From positions 62,001 to 126,000 of the forward strand of contig NW_003200415.1 of the NCBI RefSeq assembly GCF_000006405.1: a stretch of DNA of 64,000 nt. Direction: 5' to 3'. Positions 48,038 to 59,700 of the stretch are shown here, in pieces (the stretch's first letter is position 1; each line of letters begins with the position of its first letter). Made by a program: the position numbers and the translations under genes. Source of the stretch: Perkinsus marinus ATCC 50983 (lineage: Eukaryota > Perkinsozoa > Perkinsida > Perkinsidae). The notes under the pieces are model-generated. The model made no database searches and was not told the origin of the DNA. It saw only the letters and a program-made list of their open reading frames with translations.

Positions 48038-49936
48038 TTATAATGGTGTAACGGTGCATTGGCTCTGCTGCCGAGCCGATCGAGTCTTCCGCAATGAGAC
48101 TCTCATCAGACGCCGTTCTCTAGCTTTACTCCAGCTCAGCTCTTTCATCAGGAAGAAGGTGTCCAACGGCGATCCATCACGCATCTGTACGGTGGGGCCA
48201 GGACGGAGATCGAAGTCTTGGTAGACTATCTTAGCGGTTCGGCACGATATGTGAACTCTGAAAAAGAAACATCATCATAACGTTGGATTCGATAAACATG
48301 ACTGTCTGACGATTGAAAACTCGTAACACCCGTCACCCCTATGCATTTTCATGTACTTATGCAATACGCAATCCGGCTGAAAATCTCAATCATCGATGCG
48401 TTATAAGAAAAAGAGCCCAGTCCCCTTTTATGACCTCTTTGGATCTCCTGTACTCTCCATTAGATGTGCTGTGGTAACTCCTTCACCCCAAACATCATAT
48501 ATGAAGTTACTCCCACCTAGAATACCCGCCACACATGGACCAGTGCCAACTCCTATCCTCAAGGCCAATGGATTCCCATGATCGTCTCGTATACCTCTCT
48601 CCGGTATACCCACCTTCATTGCTAATGCCATGCGGCAACCACAATGAGCATGCTGTGCGTTGGGAGTTGGCAAACCACAAGCTGCCATATAAGCATCTCC
48701 GCAAGTCTTGATTTTCTCTAGACCATAATCCTCAGCGATGTCATCAAACAAAGTAAACAAGTCATTAAGTAATGCCACTAGATCCTCAGGCCTCATTCTA
48801 CTTGTCATATTGGTAAAGGCAACCACATCAGAGAACACTATTGTCACTTCGTCAAATCTCTGCGCCAAACCAGATGGAAATATATGTTCAAAACCTTTAG
48901 CCTTGATAGAGGCCACTATAGTTTCCGGTAGAACGTTCAAAAGTAATTTTTCACTCCTTTCGGTTTCGTTGGCTAGTGTAACGCCTAGGACATAATCCTT
49001 TCGCAGTAGACGGCCGTACATGTACTTCACGACTAGAAGTATTCCCGTGCAAAAGATAGTAAATGCTACATTTTCACCCGGTTGAGAGAAGTAACCACTC
49101 TTCATTCGCGGGTCAGAAGATAGGTAGAGTAGAGGGTAGTGTACAGTATACTCGACTAGTAGAAAAAATATTGCCACATAGAAGAAGTGTACGAAACGGA
49201 GATGATAACACGTGCCAAGACAAGTTATTATCAGTACTGTGTCGAGGGTGTCCTCTATAGACCAGCAATAAAAAGAGAAAACAAATGGTGCAACATAGAC
49301 CCACATCATAGCGATTATGCCGGTTATTAAGGCTAGTATCCAATGAAGTAACGCGTGATTGGTAATAAACCATAGACTCTCATCACGGAAGTAGATACCA
49401 AGGCCACCTGTCAAGATAGCTGATAATATTATCACCAGTTCTGGCGAAGCGATCAGTACAGACCAGTAGTCGATGGAATTCGTCTTACCGTAACATAGCA
49501 CATCATTACGAACATAATCTCCCATAATCTTGGCCTCCGATAGAGAGTCATTCAAGCAAGCATAGCGTATATAGGCTATAATGAACGAGACAGATATTGC
49601 CAATATCGCATTCCAACATCTATGAACCTTCGAGGCACAGAGACGTCGTGTCCAATCCATAACGTAACTCTTCTCCAAACCAGCATTAGGAAATTCCAGA
49701 GTAAATAGATTCATCCCATGGCCGAACTGTTCCCACAGACCGTCTCGTTGTAAAGTATCGAATCCTAGCTTACGCCACGATACATGGGGGTCTTCAGCGG
49801 GATCACGGTCCCCTAGTAGATACCGGAACCTCCAAGGTAAACATTCTAAAACCGTCATCCACCACGTCAACGCTGTGGTCGCAACGACAGCAATCGGCTG
49901 TATATTTTTGTGGCGCGTGACACTTTTTCGAGACAT
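48038..49936 (-). CDS. Integral-membrane class III nucleotidyl (adenylyl-type) cyclase
   Basis: Two exons (49936-48435 and 48257-48038; 1722 nt, 573 residues, frame checked). The N-terminal half has six or seven membrane helices (e.g. AILAISVSFIIAYIRYACL; LLHWILALITGIIAMMWVYV). The catalytic domain follows (VTIVFSDVVAFTNMTSRMR; LEKIKTCGDAYMAACGLPT). Both metal-binding Asp residues are present, as are the adenine-selective Lys (EKIKT) and Asp (IYDVWG). The segment after it reads EGVTTAHLMESTGDPKR: the Asn and Arg of the usual VNxASRM are Thr and Leu. The second exon completes the fold (VHISCRTAKIVYQDFDLRPG). A single cyclase domain means it must dimerise. It should make cAMP if active, consistent with the PKA-R gene nearby. 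Confidence 0.9.
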
Positions 49937-49941
49937 CAGCC

Positions 49942-51488
49942 ATGGCGGCGACTATTTCTTCTTTATCGCGACAGGCGAGTTGTGTATCATCCCTACTCCG
50001 TTTGCATGGGAGGTAGTACTATGGAGTGCCTACTGCGTTATCCCACTGTTCTTCGTTACTACGCTGTGGCCACCTCTTATGGATTTTCGCGGCGCATGCG
50101 CATCCTATCCAGCGTCTATGAGGCACATATATGTTAGATACGGATTAGGTCCGAGAGCAGCACCATTTACAACACTACTACGGAAGGAATCAACCTTCAG
50201 ATTCGAGTCAGGGTACGGATGACATTGACTCGTCAGGACATACAGTGTATCCCCTCAGTCGAGTAGTAGTCCCTCACAGGACCAAGCAAAGGGCTGAGGA
50301 TGCTTCCTTCAATAGCGACTTGTAAGTCAGGATTTCCTCATAAGGAGGCAACCGTCGCCTTGTAGATATCTAGGTGTTGCTGACGGTGTGGGCGGTTGGA
50401 TACTGGAAGGTGTCGACTCTGGCGAGTATAGTAGACTGTTGATGCATAAGTAATAGCCCAGTAGAAGTTGTGCCATCACAGTTGATGGTCATGTAGAATA
50501 TGCAACGAAATACGAAGCTATGAAAGGGCTCTATTGAGGGACGAGAGTGGTACCAGAGCTAGGTGTCCGGACCCAGTCTTGGCCATGACCAGGGCTGCAA
50601 GGCATATCAATCTGTTGGGTAGGTCTGCCATTCAACGGTGATACCGATATTGCTCCCTTGCTCTAGCAATCACGGTAGTGATGGGGAGAAACTATGCTGT
50701 TGTTTTAACGTCAGGTTCATCGACATGTCTGCTTGCTTTCCTCGATCCCGATACCGGTATCCTTAACTCTGCCAACGTGGGTGATTCAGCGTTGATGGCC
50801 TATCGTCCAGGGACCTCATTGGTAATGCTATCATATACCTCAGCACAACATCAACAGGTGTCTTTGTGCAGGCCTATCGGAGTGAAGAGCAGACCTTCGC
50901 GTTCAACGCTCCCTATCAGCTGGATAGGAACCAACGCATATCGTCTCCTCTCCGACTTGCCCAAAAAACAAAGACACGCCTAGAGGAAGGAGATATGGTG
51001 AGAATCACGTCGTGTGGCGCCCAATATATTCATGGGGCGCTAAGAAAATCGTTATTGCAAGGTTGTTCTCGCCAGCGATGGTCTTTGGGACAACGTTTTT
51101 AACAAGGATGTGATGCGTGTACTTGAAGAGCAGCAGGACGACGTCCATGCAGCCGCAAAAGAGCTAGCCATTATGGCGGTTACTAACGGTCGGAATAGGT
51201 ATTAATGTATAGAGTATAACGAGGAACGTGGGGTAGTGGGTACTTTAGGAAATACGCCTCCCCGTTCTTCCGTAACGCCCTGTCACAGGGGAACTTCGTC
51301 GGACTTGGAGGTGAGTATTTCTCTCGACTGTGTGTATGAGGGTTCCACATCATCGTGCAGGGAAAGAGGATGACGTTACAGTCGTAGTGGGTAAGGTGAC
51401 TCGAACGTCGTCAGAGTCTCCTTCCGACGCAAGTAAGCGCAGCTTGCAAGCTTTCCTAGGTTGTACACTCCTGTTGTTCAGTCGCTGA
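49942..51488 (+). CDS. PP2C-family protein phosphatase, PTC7 type (probably mitochondrial)
   Basis: Exon 1 starts at ATG 49942 (MAATISSLSRQASCVSSLLR), an Arg/Ser-rich amphipathic presequence suited to mitochondrial import. Later exons give SSGHTVYPLSRVVVPHRTK and RAEDASFNSDL. Then GVADGVGGWILEGVDSGEYS has the metal-binding DG motif of PTC7/PPTC7. Next come SSTCLLAFLDPDTGILNSAN, VGDSALMAYRPGT, FNAPYQL, LEEGDM, a VLASDGLWDNVFN-type exon near 51065-51105, VLEEQQDDVHAAAKELAIM, and GGKEDDVTVVVGKV with the final metal Asp pair. It stops at 51488. PTC7 relatives act in the mitochondrial matrix, for example on coenzyme Q assembly. Several internal introns are unresolved. Confidence 0.85.
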
Positions 51489-52236
51489 TATCGACGAGAG
51501 TGAGGCTGAGATGCGATTGTAATGTTTCAACTCCGTCCGGCTACTTCACTGTCTCGTATGCTTGCCGTTAATCCACTGAATCGCTGCTAGATTTGTCACT
51601 CTTTCGGCTGTGTCACGTATTGTTGTGTTGCATTGGAGGGTTATTCTGATTTTTCATGGAGAGTTCGTACAACGGGGTCAGAGGCCGAGCCTTCACTCCA
51701 TGACATGTCTTCCAACTCGGATACAGCGTGTTACACCAAATTTTATCCGTCGCTGTGGCGAGTATATTACGTATTCTAAACATATGGGGCAATCGCGTCA
51801 TAGAAGATTCAAGCCCGTTCATCGTCACGTTACAGTGCCTTCGCGATTTCAGCATTAAAACAACTCAACAGCATTTTGAATACACATGCTCAGGCAGGTC
51901 AATTAGCAAGAGTCATGCCATTCTTACTTGGTACAGCGATTCAGACTTTGAGGTGAATACCTTGCGAAAATCATTCTTAAACTCTCCAACGAAGGTGCTT
52001 TATTCATGAACCCAAGAACTAGAACGCGAACAGCAACCACTGCAGTTGAAGATTAACAAATCATGATCGTCGCGCACTTGTGGGCCTCTGAGTCGATCCC
52101 GATGGGATAGCTGCTGGGAAGAGAGGACAAAGAGACGATAAGGCACAAGTCTAGAGCGAACCCAGACGACTGCAGACAGCCAACACGGATCAAGCATAAC
52201 ACCGAAACAATGGATTCGTCATTCCATCAGTAGTTG
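51489..52236. other. Intergenic region between convergent genes
   Basis: About 750 bp between the PP2C stop and the HIBCH stop. Small frames on both strands show no motif. I see nothing supported here. Confidence 0.5.
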
Positions 52237-54114
52237 TCAAAACTCGATAGGTTCAACTTTGTCGTATCCAGCGAGTATATCATCGACTTGCTCTTGATCA
52301 ACCTCGGATATTTTAGCGGGGATGTACTCCGGAGGCATACCCTAACAAGAATAATACGCGGCTGAGAGTACGACGTATCGGCAGACCCAGGAATTCTATA
52401 CACCGTATCGAGGACCACATCAAGTTGTCAACACTCACCTTTCCCTTATCGAAGAGTGTGAACCGGACACCCTCCTTGAAGTTGCGGTTATCAACGTGGG
52501 TGACAGAGGCTGCCATGAGGTATCTAGAGAAAGACCCTGCCAGCCCGACGACCAGAGGATGCATACTCCCGTGCCAGACAGTCCCCTAGTGAGGACTCCT
52601 CTTGTAACGCCTTCTTGTGGAGAGTATACCATACCACACACGAAATGGGGCATTTCCGACTCAGAGTATCTGAGGCTGACCTCCATCTTCAGCACTCACA
52701 GCCGGGAGTACTTAGGCATTTATCGGCGAATGAATTGGTATCCTTCTGTGCCTCTAGAGCTGTTATGATGTCCATCATCGAGGAGTGCTTCCCCGGGCCA
52801 AAGAATCTACAGGCTAAGCATACTCAATCGGATGACGAGGATGCCGAACCGATTAATCTGCTGTAGGGTATCTTCGTTCAGGAGAGGCTCCTGCTGGACA
52901 TCCTCAAGGCCAACACTGCATGCTGAAGACAGCACTTTGTCAACATCGCCTTCGCATTCCATCAAGTCGGACCTGAGCAGCGCAGTGCTACGTAGAGCAA
53001 CGGCAGAGTTGCTCACTTCAATTGATCCATTCTGTACGAGTCAATATAGTGAGTTGCCAAACCGTGCTTCAACAAGTCAGCACCATTTAGGCGAGCTCCT
53101 GTGAGGCCTACCACTCCACAGTGAACACATGCCACTTCTAAAGATGTGCCAACCTAAATAGAGCCCTAGTCCAGGAGTCTTCAAACGAGAGAGGAAATAG
53201 GAAGCACCGATATCAGGAACCTGCAGGAGGCCTCTGCACTTCTACCTCGCCGAGTTCATTACAAATCCGATACCGGTCTCAGGCATCGAGAATGTAGTGT
53301 TCTCCGCAGCTATGCGGTGAGTACCATAGAGGGAGAGGCCGACACCACCACCCATGACAATACCGTTCCACAGAGACACCCAATTGGAAGGATACCTATC
53401 AACTGATGACCTCTACGGGGGATCGACGCCGCGCCCTACGTGTGGATCCGATGATTCATCTGAAACTCGGTGGCAAACCATCTGATTAGGTTATGAAGGT
53501 CGACCGCATTAAGTGATAACCTCACCTCAAGTTCCATCCACTATTACCCTCATCGACCAGCCGGGCTACATCTCCACCAGCACAGAAGGCCCGCTGGCCC
53601 TCACCAGTGACGATGACCTGTTAACCACTTCAATAGTCTACAACCATTCTGCTAGTACCGTCGGTGGACTGTCGCTCAGCATCCACTCCCCAACCCAACT
53701 GTTAATACAGGAGACCTATGGGAAGGACACTACACCATGAGAGTTATACTTGCATTACCTGATCTAAGGTCAGTGCATTGAGCTTAGATGGCCTGTTGAG
53801 ATGGATGTTGACCACCTTCCGGGACTCCGATGCGGAGAGCTGTAGTTCGCCAGTGTGGATGGCAGAAGAAGTAACGGCACCTGCCAGACGACATCTACTG
53901 ACTCCGCTGGCTCAGTGTAGTACTGTGAGCTGATGTTGCGACGGTCGAGAGATGCCTTGCTATACTCCCTAAGCGGTTCATGAGCAAAAAAAATCTCCAT
54001 TGGATATGCTTCCCCGTTGTACTCCAACACGACACAGCGCTCCCTCGACAAGTATGTACAGAGCGTCTTCGACGACGATGCGTGCGAGGGTACTATCAGT
54101 AACAGCTCGGTCAT
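52237..54114 (-). CDS. HIBCH: 3-hydroxyisobutyryl-CoA hydrolase
   Basis: A valine-catabolism enzyme of the crotonase fold. The first exon ends TEPAESVDVVWQ and splices in phase to LSASESRKVVNIHLNRPSKL and NALTLDQ (53810-53760). Then come VIVTGEGQRAFCAGGDVARL (oxyanion CAGGD), DLHNLIRWFATEFQ, GGGVGLSLYGTHRIAAENT and FSMPETGIGFV (catalytic Glu in PET). The C-terminal part has DKVLSSACSVGLEDVQQEPL, MAASVTHVDNRNFKEGVRFT and LFDKGK, then PPEYIPAKISEVDQEQVDD and a TGA at 52237. HNxNFxEGVRxxLxDK is diagnostic of HIBCH over other crotonases. The start is either ATG 54114 (giving a possible mitochondrial leader) or ATG 54000. Confidence 0.88.
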
Positions 54115-54155
54115 GTAGTAATGATTAGTGAGCTGTACTTCATTCGCTCCTCTAC
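54085..54155 (-). promoter_or_regulatory. Candidate SECIS element in the selenoprotein K 3' UTR
   Basis: On the minus strand, ATGA (54143-54140) is followed 13 nt later by AA in an apical loop and then by a TGAT (98-95 of the 540xx block). The flanking GTACAGCTC pairs with GAGCTGTTAC (nine pairs, one bulged U). This is the SECIS arrangement: an AUGA/UGAU non-Watson-Crick quartet, helix, and apical AA. It begins 34 nt after the selenoprotein K stop codon. Confidence 0.6.
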
Positions 54156-54176
54156 GACTTAGTAAATCTCGGATGT

Positions 54177-54782
54177 CTATCCGCATCAGCCGCCTACCAT
54201 CAGAGACATGCCGAAGAGCAAACAAGGTCGTAGTGATAGTACCCATGGCTCGCATCTTGGCTATGCCTTCTAAACCCCTCATATCGCCTCTATGTGGCCG
54301 ACCCATGGGCCTACGGGGACCATTAGGACCACCACCAGGACCACCGCCCTGAAAAGTAAAGTCTTTGGAAGGGACAATATTGATCGAAAAGGATGATAGT
54401 TTCTAGAGCTCTACCGAGCATCTCATATGAGCCGAGGTACTCAATGCATGTCTATTCCGTGACCACCGCCTTGAAGAGTCTCAACAACAGTAAATACGAT
54501 TCCCTCATAGTACATTCCCTTTCCACCCATCGCCACGTTTATCGTTCCTACTAGAAGGACGGTAAGCCGCACTGGAGCCGGGCGCAGAAATACCCTATAG
54601 AACAGGCATCACACAAAGACTCCCGAGAAGCCTTTGGTCACCTGGAAGAACAACATAACCACTCCGAAGACCTTCCATAACAAGTCGATGACTGCTCGTA
54701 GAGGCCACCATAAGCCTCCAAACTTCCCCTGGGGAACTTGAGACTCATCCGAGTACACTACTCCATCCACTATAACTGCCAT
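54177..54782 (-). CDS. SELENOK: Selenoprotein K with an in-frame UGA (Sec) in a 17-nt last exon
   Basis: Four exons: 54782-54642, 54594-54514, 54348-54243 and 54193-54177. They sum to 345 nt (114 residues) with the frame closing exactly. The N-terminus (MAVIVDGVVYSDESQ) is followed by the single membrane segment (WPLRAVIDLLWKVFGVVMLF). The cytosolic part is Gly/Pro/Arg-rich (DKRGDGWKGN; GGGPGGGPNGPRRPMGR), and the end reads MRAMGG-Sec-CG. Human SELENOK has the same order and ends GG-Sec-GR. The TGA is at 54188-54186 and a TAG follows two codons later. It is an ER membrane protein that in animals partners DHHC6 and ERAD factors. A SECIS-like hairpin follows. Without splicing of the 49-nt last intron, the frame runs on into unrelated sequence. 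Confidence 0.85.
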
Positions 54783-55380
54783 TGATAACTAGAAAAAATA
54801 TAAACTGCAGTTTCGAATGACCCGAATAGGTTGGCTGAACCACCAACGTGTGACAAATTCAAGAACGACTCGTAAGTGAATAACTACCAACTCTTGTGAG
54901 CAAAGAACCCATATAACGACAGTTCACTTCCGAATGATCAGCTCTGTTCCTTGTCAGTAAAAACGGGAGCCCTTGATTTTTGACAAACTCTACAATAAGG
55001 GGAATCGGAGAAGGGCATAGAGGAGATGTTGATGGGGGCTCAATTGGAGAGTCTATCACCAGAACAACAACCCCCGCACGATGTTGTGTGTACGAAGACA
55101 GCAATAACACCAGCAGCAACCAACGACGAAAAATCACTAGGTTAAACACATCTTGTCTTCAACCTTCCTATAGCCCGATGAGAGACCACCCTCTAATACG
55201 ATCAGTAGTGGCGTGGTGCAACACATTAGTACTGTATAGTGAAGGCGACATTGTTAAATGACAAAGTGCTGCCTAGTGATCAGGGTGGGGGCAGCTAACA
55301 CCCTATGAACTCTTCCAATCGAGCAATGGTAACATTTATACACGTAGCAGTGGATGAACTATTCCGACACCTTTACGATC
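54783..55380. other. Intergenic region, no supported gene
   Basis: About 600 bp. A minus-strand frame (55149-54859) begins with a hydrophobic, signal-like run, and a plus-strand frame (54980-55261) overlaps it. No motif supports either. Confidence 0.4.
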
Positions 55381-56580
55381 CTATTCTACAGCAGATGGGC
55401 CACTGCTGGTAGTAGCATCAGTGTTACCCTCTGTAGTTGTCGGCGACGGAGTCACCTTCTTGCCTCTTCGCTGGGTTGGCGGAGGCCCTACATGATACAG
55501 AACCAACCCACCCAGGGCCAAACCAAAGGACAGGGCATACATTGCATGGGACAACCTGAAACTACCTTCTCTGAAGAAGTCGAATACTGCTGCATAGATG
55601 TGAGTAGTGAGCAAGGACAGGTTCATCACAGCAGCGTCGAACAGAGTGAGGAAGTGGGCCGTAAGGGTATACATGGTGACCAAACAGAATACATATCCCG
55701 TCAAGTAGCCAACGGTAACCCCATCGGCCCAGTATATCGCTGCTATCTGATGCCTCTCATGAGAGACAACGTGAATTACGGATACTAGAATACCAAACAG
55801 ACCGATCATACCAAGGAACTCCGCCGAGGCTAAGAATGGATCAATACACCTCTTACGGTTTACATCTTCATCAACCACCTCTCTCTCCATTTTCGATGAC
55901 CTCAATCTTTTCACCATGTACTCCTGGAATACATTGCCACATGCATACAGAGTGGCACCAGCGAGGACAAGGAGGTCCCCAACGAGAGCATCTCCAGGGG
56001 AGGCTAAATTGTCAGGATTCCTTTTGTAGTCCAACCAGACAGTTAGACCCATTCCTGATAAGGATATGATAACGGCTCCTATATGAATCCAGTTGTACTT
56101 CGCCTTGAGGAAAATCATTGAAAGAATCATCGCACATGGGATGGTGAAGCAGTTGAGCAGTTGAGCTGAGGTGATGTTGGTGAACTGATAGGCCCATACA
56201 GCGAGGTAGTTTGCGTTTACATCAATACAAGCAAATACAAGATAGAACCACCAAGGCAAAGTCAAACCGTTCTTCCACGGCTTACATGCGAATATGTAAA
56301 AGCTCAAGAAGACGTAGATGAACATACTCTGGAATGCCGGTGCATTGAAATTGTAGTCGCTCGCAAGGACCGTCGAGAAAGCCCCAGTTCCGAACACACA
56401 GAGGGATATGATCTGGCCCTCCAAGATGGCCCATGCCTTCATACGTATGGCTTCCTTCGATACACCCTTACTTATCGGTAAGCAACAACGTGGCATCGAT
56501 GTGTTGTCTGAGTTCGCTGCAAGTAGTAGAGGACTTGTAAGGGTTAGGGCGAAGGAGGAAATGTCATCCAAAACTCCCAT
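55381..56580 (-). CDS. SLC35F1/F2-type solute transporter (DUF914, DMT superfamily)
   Basis: An intronless frame of 399 residues with about ten membrane helices. Landmarks: WAILEGQIISLCVFGTGAFS, PWWFYLVFACIDVNANYLAV followed by WAYQFTNITSAQLLNCFTIP (family core DVEANYLxxxAYQYTxxTSxxLL), SMIFLKAKYNWIHIGAVII, GDLLVLAGATLYACGNVFQE, EFLGMIGLFGILVSVIHVV, VFCLVTMYTLTAHFLTLFDA and MNLSLLTTHIYAAVFDFF. The tail is polar, Thr/Ser-rich and cytosolic-like. The substrate is unknown; relatives transport or retain small metabolites in plasma or endosomal membranes. The single-exon structure is unusual in this window. Confidence 0.92.
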   Translation of the reverse strand: MGVLDDISSFALTLTSPLLLAANSDNTSMPRCCLPISKGVSKEAIRMKAWAILEGQIISLCVFGTGAFSTVLASDYNFNAPAFQSMFIYVFLSFYIFACKPWKNGLTLPWWFYLVFACIDVNANYLAVWAYQFTNITSAQLLNCFTIPCAMILSMIFLKAKYNWIHIGAVIISLSGMGLTVWLDYKRNPDNLASPGDALVGDLLVLAGATLYACGNVFQEYMVKRLRSSKMEREVVDEDVNRKRCIDPFLASAEFLGMIGLFGILVSVIHVVSHERHQIAAIYWADGVTVGYLTGYVFCLVTMYTLTAHFLTLFDAAVMNLSLLTTHIYAAVFDFFREGSFRLSHAMYALSFGLALGGLVLYHVGPPPTQRRGKKVTPSPTTTEGNTDATTSSGPSAVE

Positions 56581-56739
56581 GACAGGTATTCTGAGTCGGC
56601 ACTGGCGTCACATTCGAGGGCGGAGCGAAGCGATTCATGTTGTGCCGTTTTCTCTCGCTGCCACCCCGACTATAGTTGACAACACGAGCATAACAAACTT
56701 CCATAAATTCAACTCAACTGTTCATTACACGTTACTGCG

Positions 56740-59700
56740 TCATTTACCATGGCCCAGTGCAGCCGCTTTAGTCACTTCCAATAACAGGCTTGGTACCGAG
56801 GAAAGCTGATCGAACGAAGGGAGAGCCGTTACCTGACGAGCGCGTGGCCCACACTGTGATGGCTGCTGCTTCTAACCTGGTCGAAGTTTTTCAGGACGAA
56901 TGACATACAGTGACGTTTGAGGTCGACTGCCTGGTGTTGGTCACTAATTTTCAGAAGAGTACACACGTTATCGACATCAACCATGTGGATGAGGACGGCT
57001 TGACAAAGGTGCTTCAAACCATCCAACGCATAGTGGTCAGCCTGAAAGGTTCCAATGCCGTAGCGGGGTCACTAGCCACTCCCCTCACCAAGCCCAACAC
57101 TTCTGCCATGCTGGCCGTGTCTAGTTTATGGTGTGCAACTCTACCAGTATACAAAAACTCGAGCATGACCGAGAATGCCTCGTACGACCAGCCAGTCAAC
57201 TTGACCTGATATGACCATCACATGGCCACGAGTCTGTGTACGACTTGCTACCTCTCGCTCCCTCGATTCCTTCATGCCTCCTGTGAACATCGCTCTGAAG
57301 TGACTGCACTGAGATGCCTAAGTGATAGAGCCAATGCAGAGCTATACTGAACCGAACAACCTGACCAGTATCGCCTTGTGGGCATAAACACGCTCGCCAG
57401 TATCGCCGATGATCAAAGTAACATCACTGAACTCAGGATTGTTGAGGAGGCCTCGGAGGTTGGTCAATAGGGCTGCTACCTTCTCGAAAAGAGAGACCTC
57501 ATTCAATGGTAGTCGCTGAGACCACCGAGCTTACCGCTCCCTCCGAGAGTTCAGTTTCTTCTAACCGAGTAACATCGAGAACGTGGAGGTCGTTCAACCA
57601 GCGTACACCGTCGAAGCCACCAAATACATACAACTTCGCAGAACCCACCAGACATGCCGAATGCCTAAGTCAACACGACCGCATTCAAGTCGATCCTCCA
57701 CACTCAATCGACATCACCTCTGGCGGCCTGCAGGAACATGGTCTGTCTCTGTCGGATGGATCCACCTAAGAAGCTCCTACATGCTGAGATGACCAGCAAA
57801 GCCCCACCTGTGAACAGCCGATCCACTAACATCACCAGTGCTGGGTGAGAAGCCACCAGGATACCCTGTGTCCAGTATATACAGGTCGTTCGATCGGCCC
57901 TACCAACAACAACATCCACATGACGGCGTTGCTGTTGGTCGATCACCTCACCTTGCCATCGTACCCACCAAAGAGGAAGATCTTCTTCCCTATCAAGTTA
58001 GCAGTGTGCCCTCGCAATCCCGGAGGAGGTGCTCCAAGAATGCTAGGCTGATACCTACGGTACCATACCACTACTCAACCGCTCGCTCCACTCACCAAAG
58101 TAAATTGGCAGTGTCGAAGACATGAAGGTCTGTGAGATGCTTATTACCACTATGACCACCAAACAGATAAAGCTTCGTACCTCATAACTTGAACAATACA
58201 CAGTAAGCAGGCAATGCAGACGTTACCAACAACCGTCATAGTGTGCGCATTTCTTGCCATTGGAGGCTGACCACAGACGTTCGGCTGGATCCAGGTCATC
58301 GTTTCGAGGTCGAGGACATCTGATACCACAACCCTCTAGGCCCTATGCCTTTTAAATGCCCCGACCCATGTCATTGAAGCACTTCTGACCATCATATCCG
58401 CCAAACATATACAGCTTCTTGTTGAGTCGTGACAGTGTATGGCATGCCCGAGCAGAAGGAGGCTACCAGAGCTGCATAGTACAGTATATTGAGAGCCCAT
58501 CATTGCTACCTGACCACTAGTTATCGCCTTAATCCAGCGCAGACTCCTGTAGGCTGAATTGGTGATAGGCAAAACCTGACCACAAATGGCACAGTAGCAC
58601 TCGAGGCACCGAACGTACCGACGCATCTTCCTCTTCTTGATCAATAGCTGATGCCAAGCTGAGAATAAGGCATGAGTGGTGACACGAACAGCAACCATCC
58701 CACACTCACTCTCCGCCTAAATTGCCGCTACCACCACCAGTGAGGCTATTCTAAGGAGAGAACAGCGGACAGCTGACAGCAACGAGTGCCAATGAAACGC
58801 TCACAGTCGATCCCGGATCCCCAGTGCCATGCCCTGATAGGTTCCCACTAGCAGAATACATCGAGGCACCCCCATGACCAGTAGTAGTATCATTGATCGC
58901 TGTCCTTCCGCCCACTGAGTTACTCCTCACACCGGGAGCTGAAAGGACAACACTTATCATATTGGCAGCACAGACTACCACCAGAATATTAGGGCTTACT
59001 TGAAGCTGATCCCTGCTGAAGCTGAGGGTACAACCCTGCTGGAGATCCACTTGGATAACTGAGCCATCAAAGGTAGGAATAGTTAGGAATGGAGCCTTGG
59101 GATTGAGGCTACCTTACTGTCCTTTGAAGCTGAGGGGAAGCCGGCAGGTCATGTCGTAGACGTTGCTGAAGTTGCTGCCCAGCTAGACGATGCTCTGGAT
59201 AGTCCAGGTTCACCTGCTTATAGAAGTACACCCGTACCAGAACACAGTGCCTACCAAGACGTGGGTATCGGCCAACCACTTACCACCATCGTGACCACCG
59301 TGAATGAACAGTCTACCATCTACCACAGCCGTTGTGTGCTGAGGACGGCGACAAGGTGGAGGAGGAAGAGGACGTGCTGGGAGGGCTCACGTTATTCCTG
59401 GCCGCTGGCAGAGGAGTCCCTCTAGGCATGACAACTTCATACCAGTGGAAGGTAGGAATGTCAAGGACGTATAGATCATTCAGTGCCTAGGGAATGCATA
59501 CAGGGAGGCTGAGCATGGTTAGCGTCACCTTCTTCCCGTTCCAACCGCCGAAAATGTATAAGCTGCCATCGATCACATCACATGAATGAGCCGCTCGCGG
59601 ACCTCCATCAGAGTAGTACCGACTCAACTCTGATACCCCTAGAGCTACCTGGGTCATCGGTCGTGGACGGGACTGACCACAGTCGGCGCTTGTCGGCCGC

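Noticed and set aside
53770-54306. A continuous 178-codon minus-strand ORF taken as a single protein
   Set aside because: It is a chance fusion of the last SELENOK exons (read without splicing the 49-nt intron) with the HIBCH first exon. Splice sites and homology split it into two genes.
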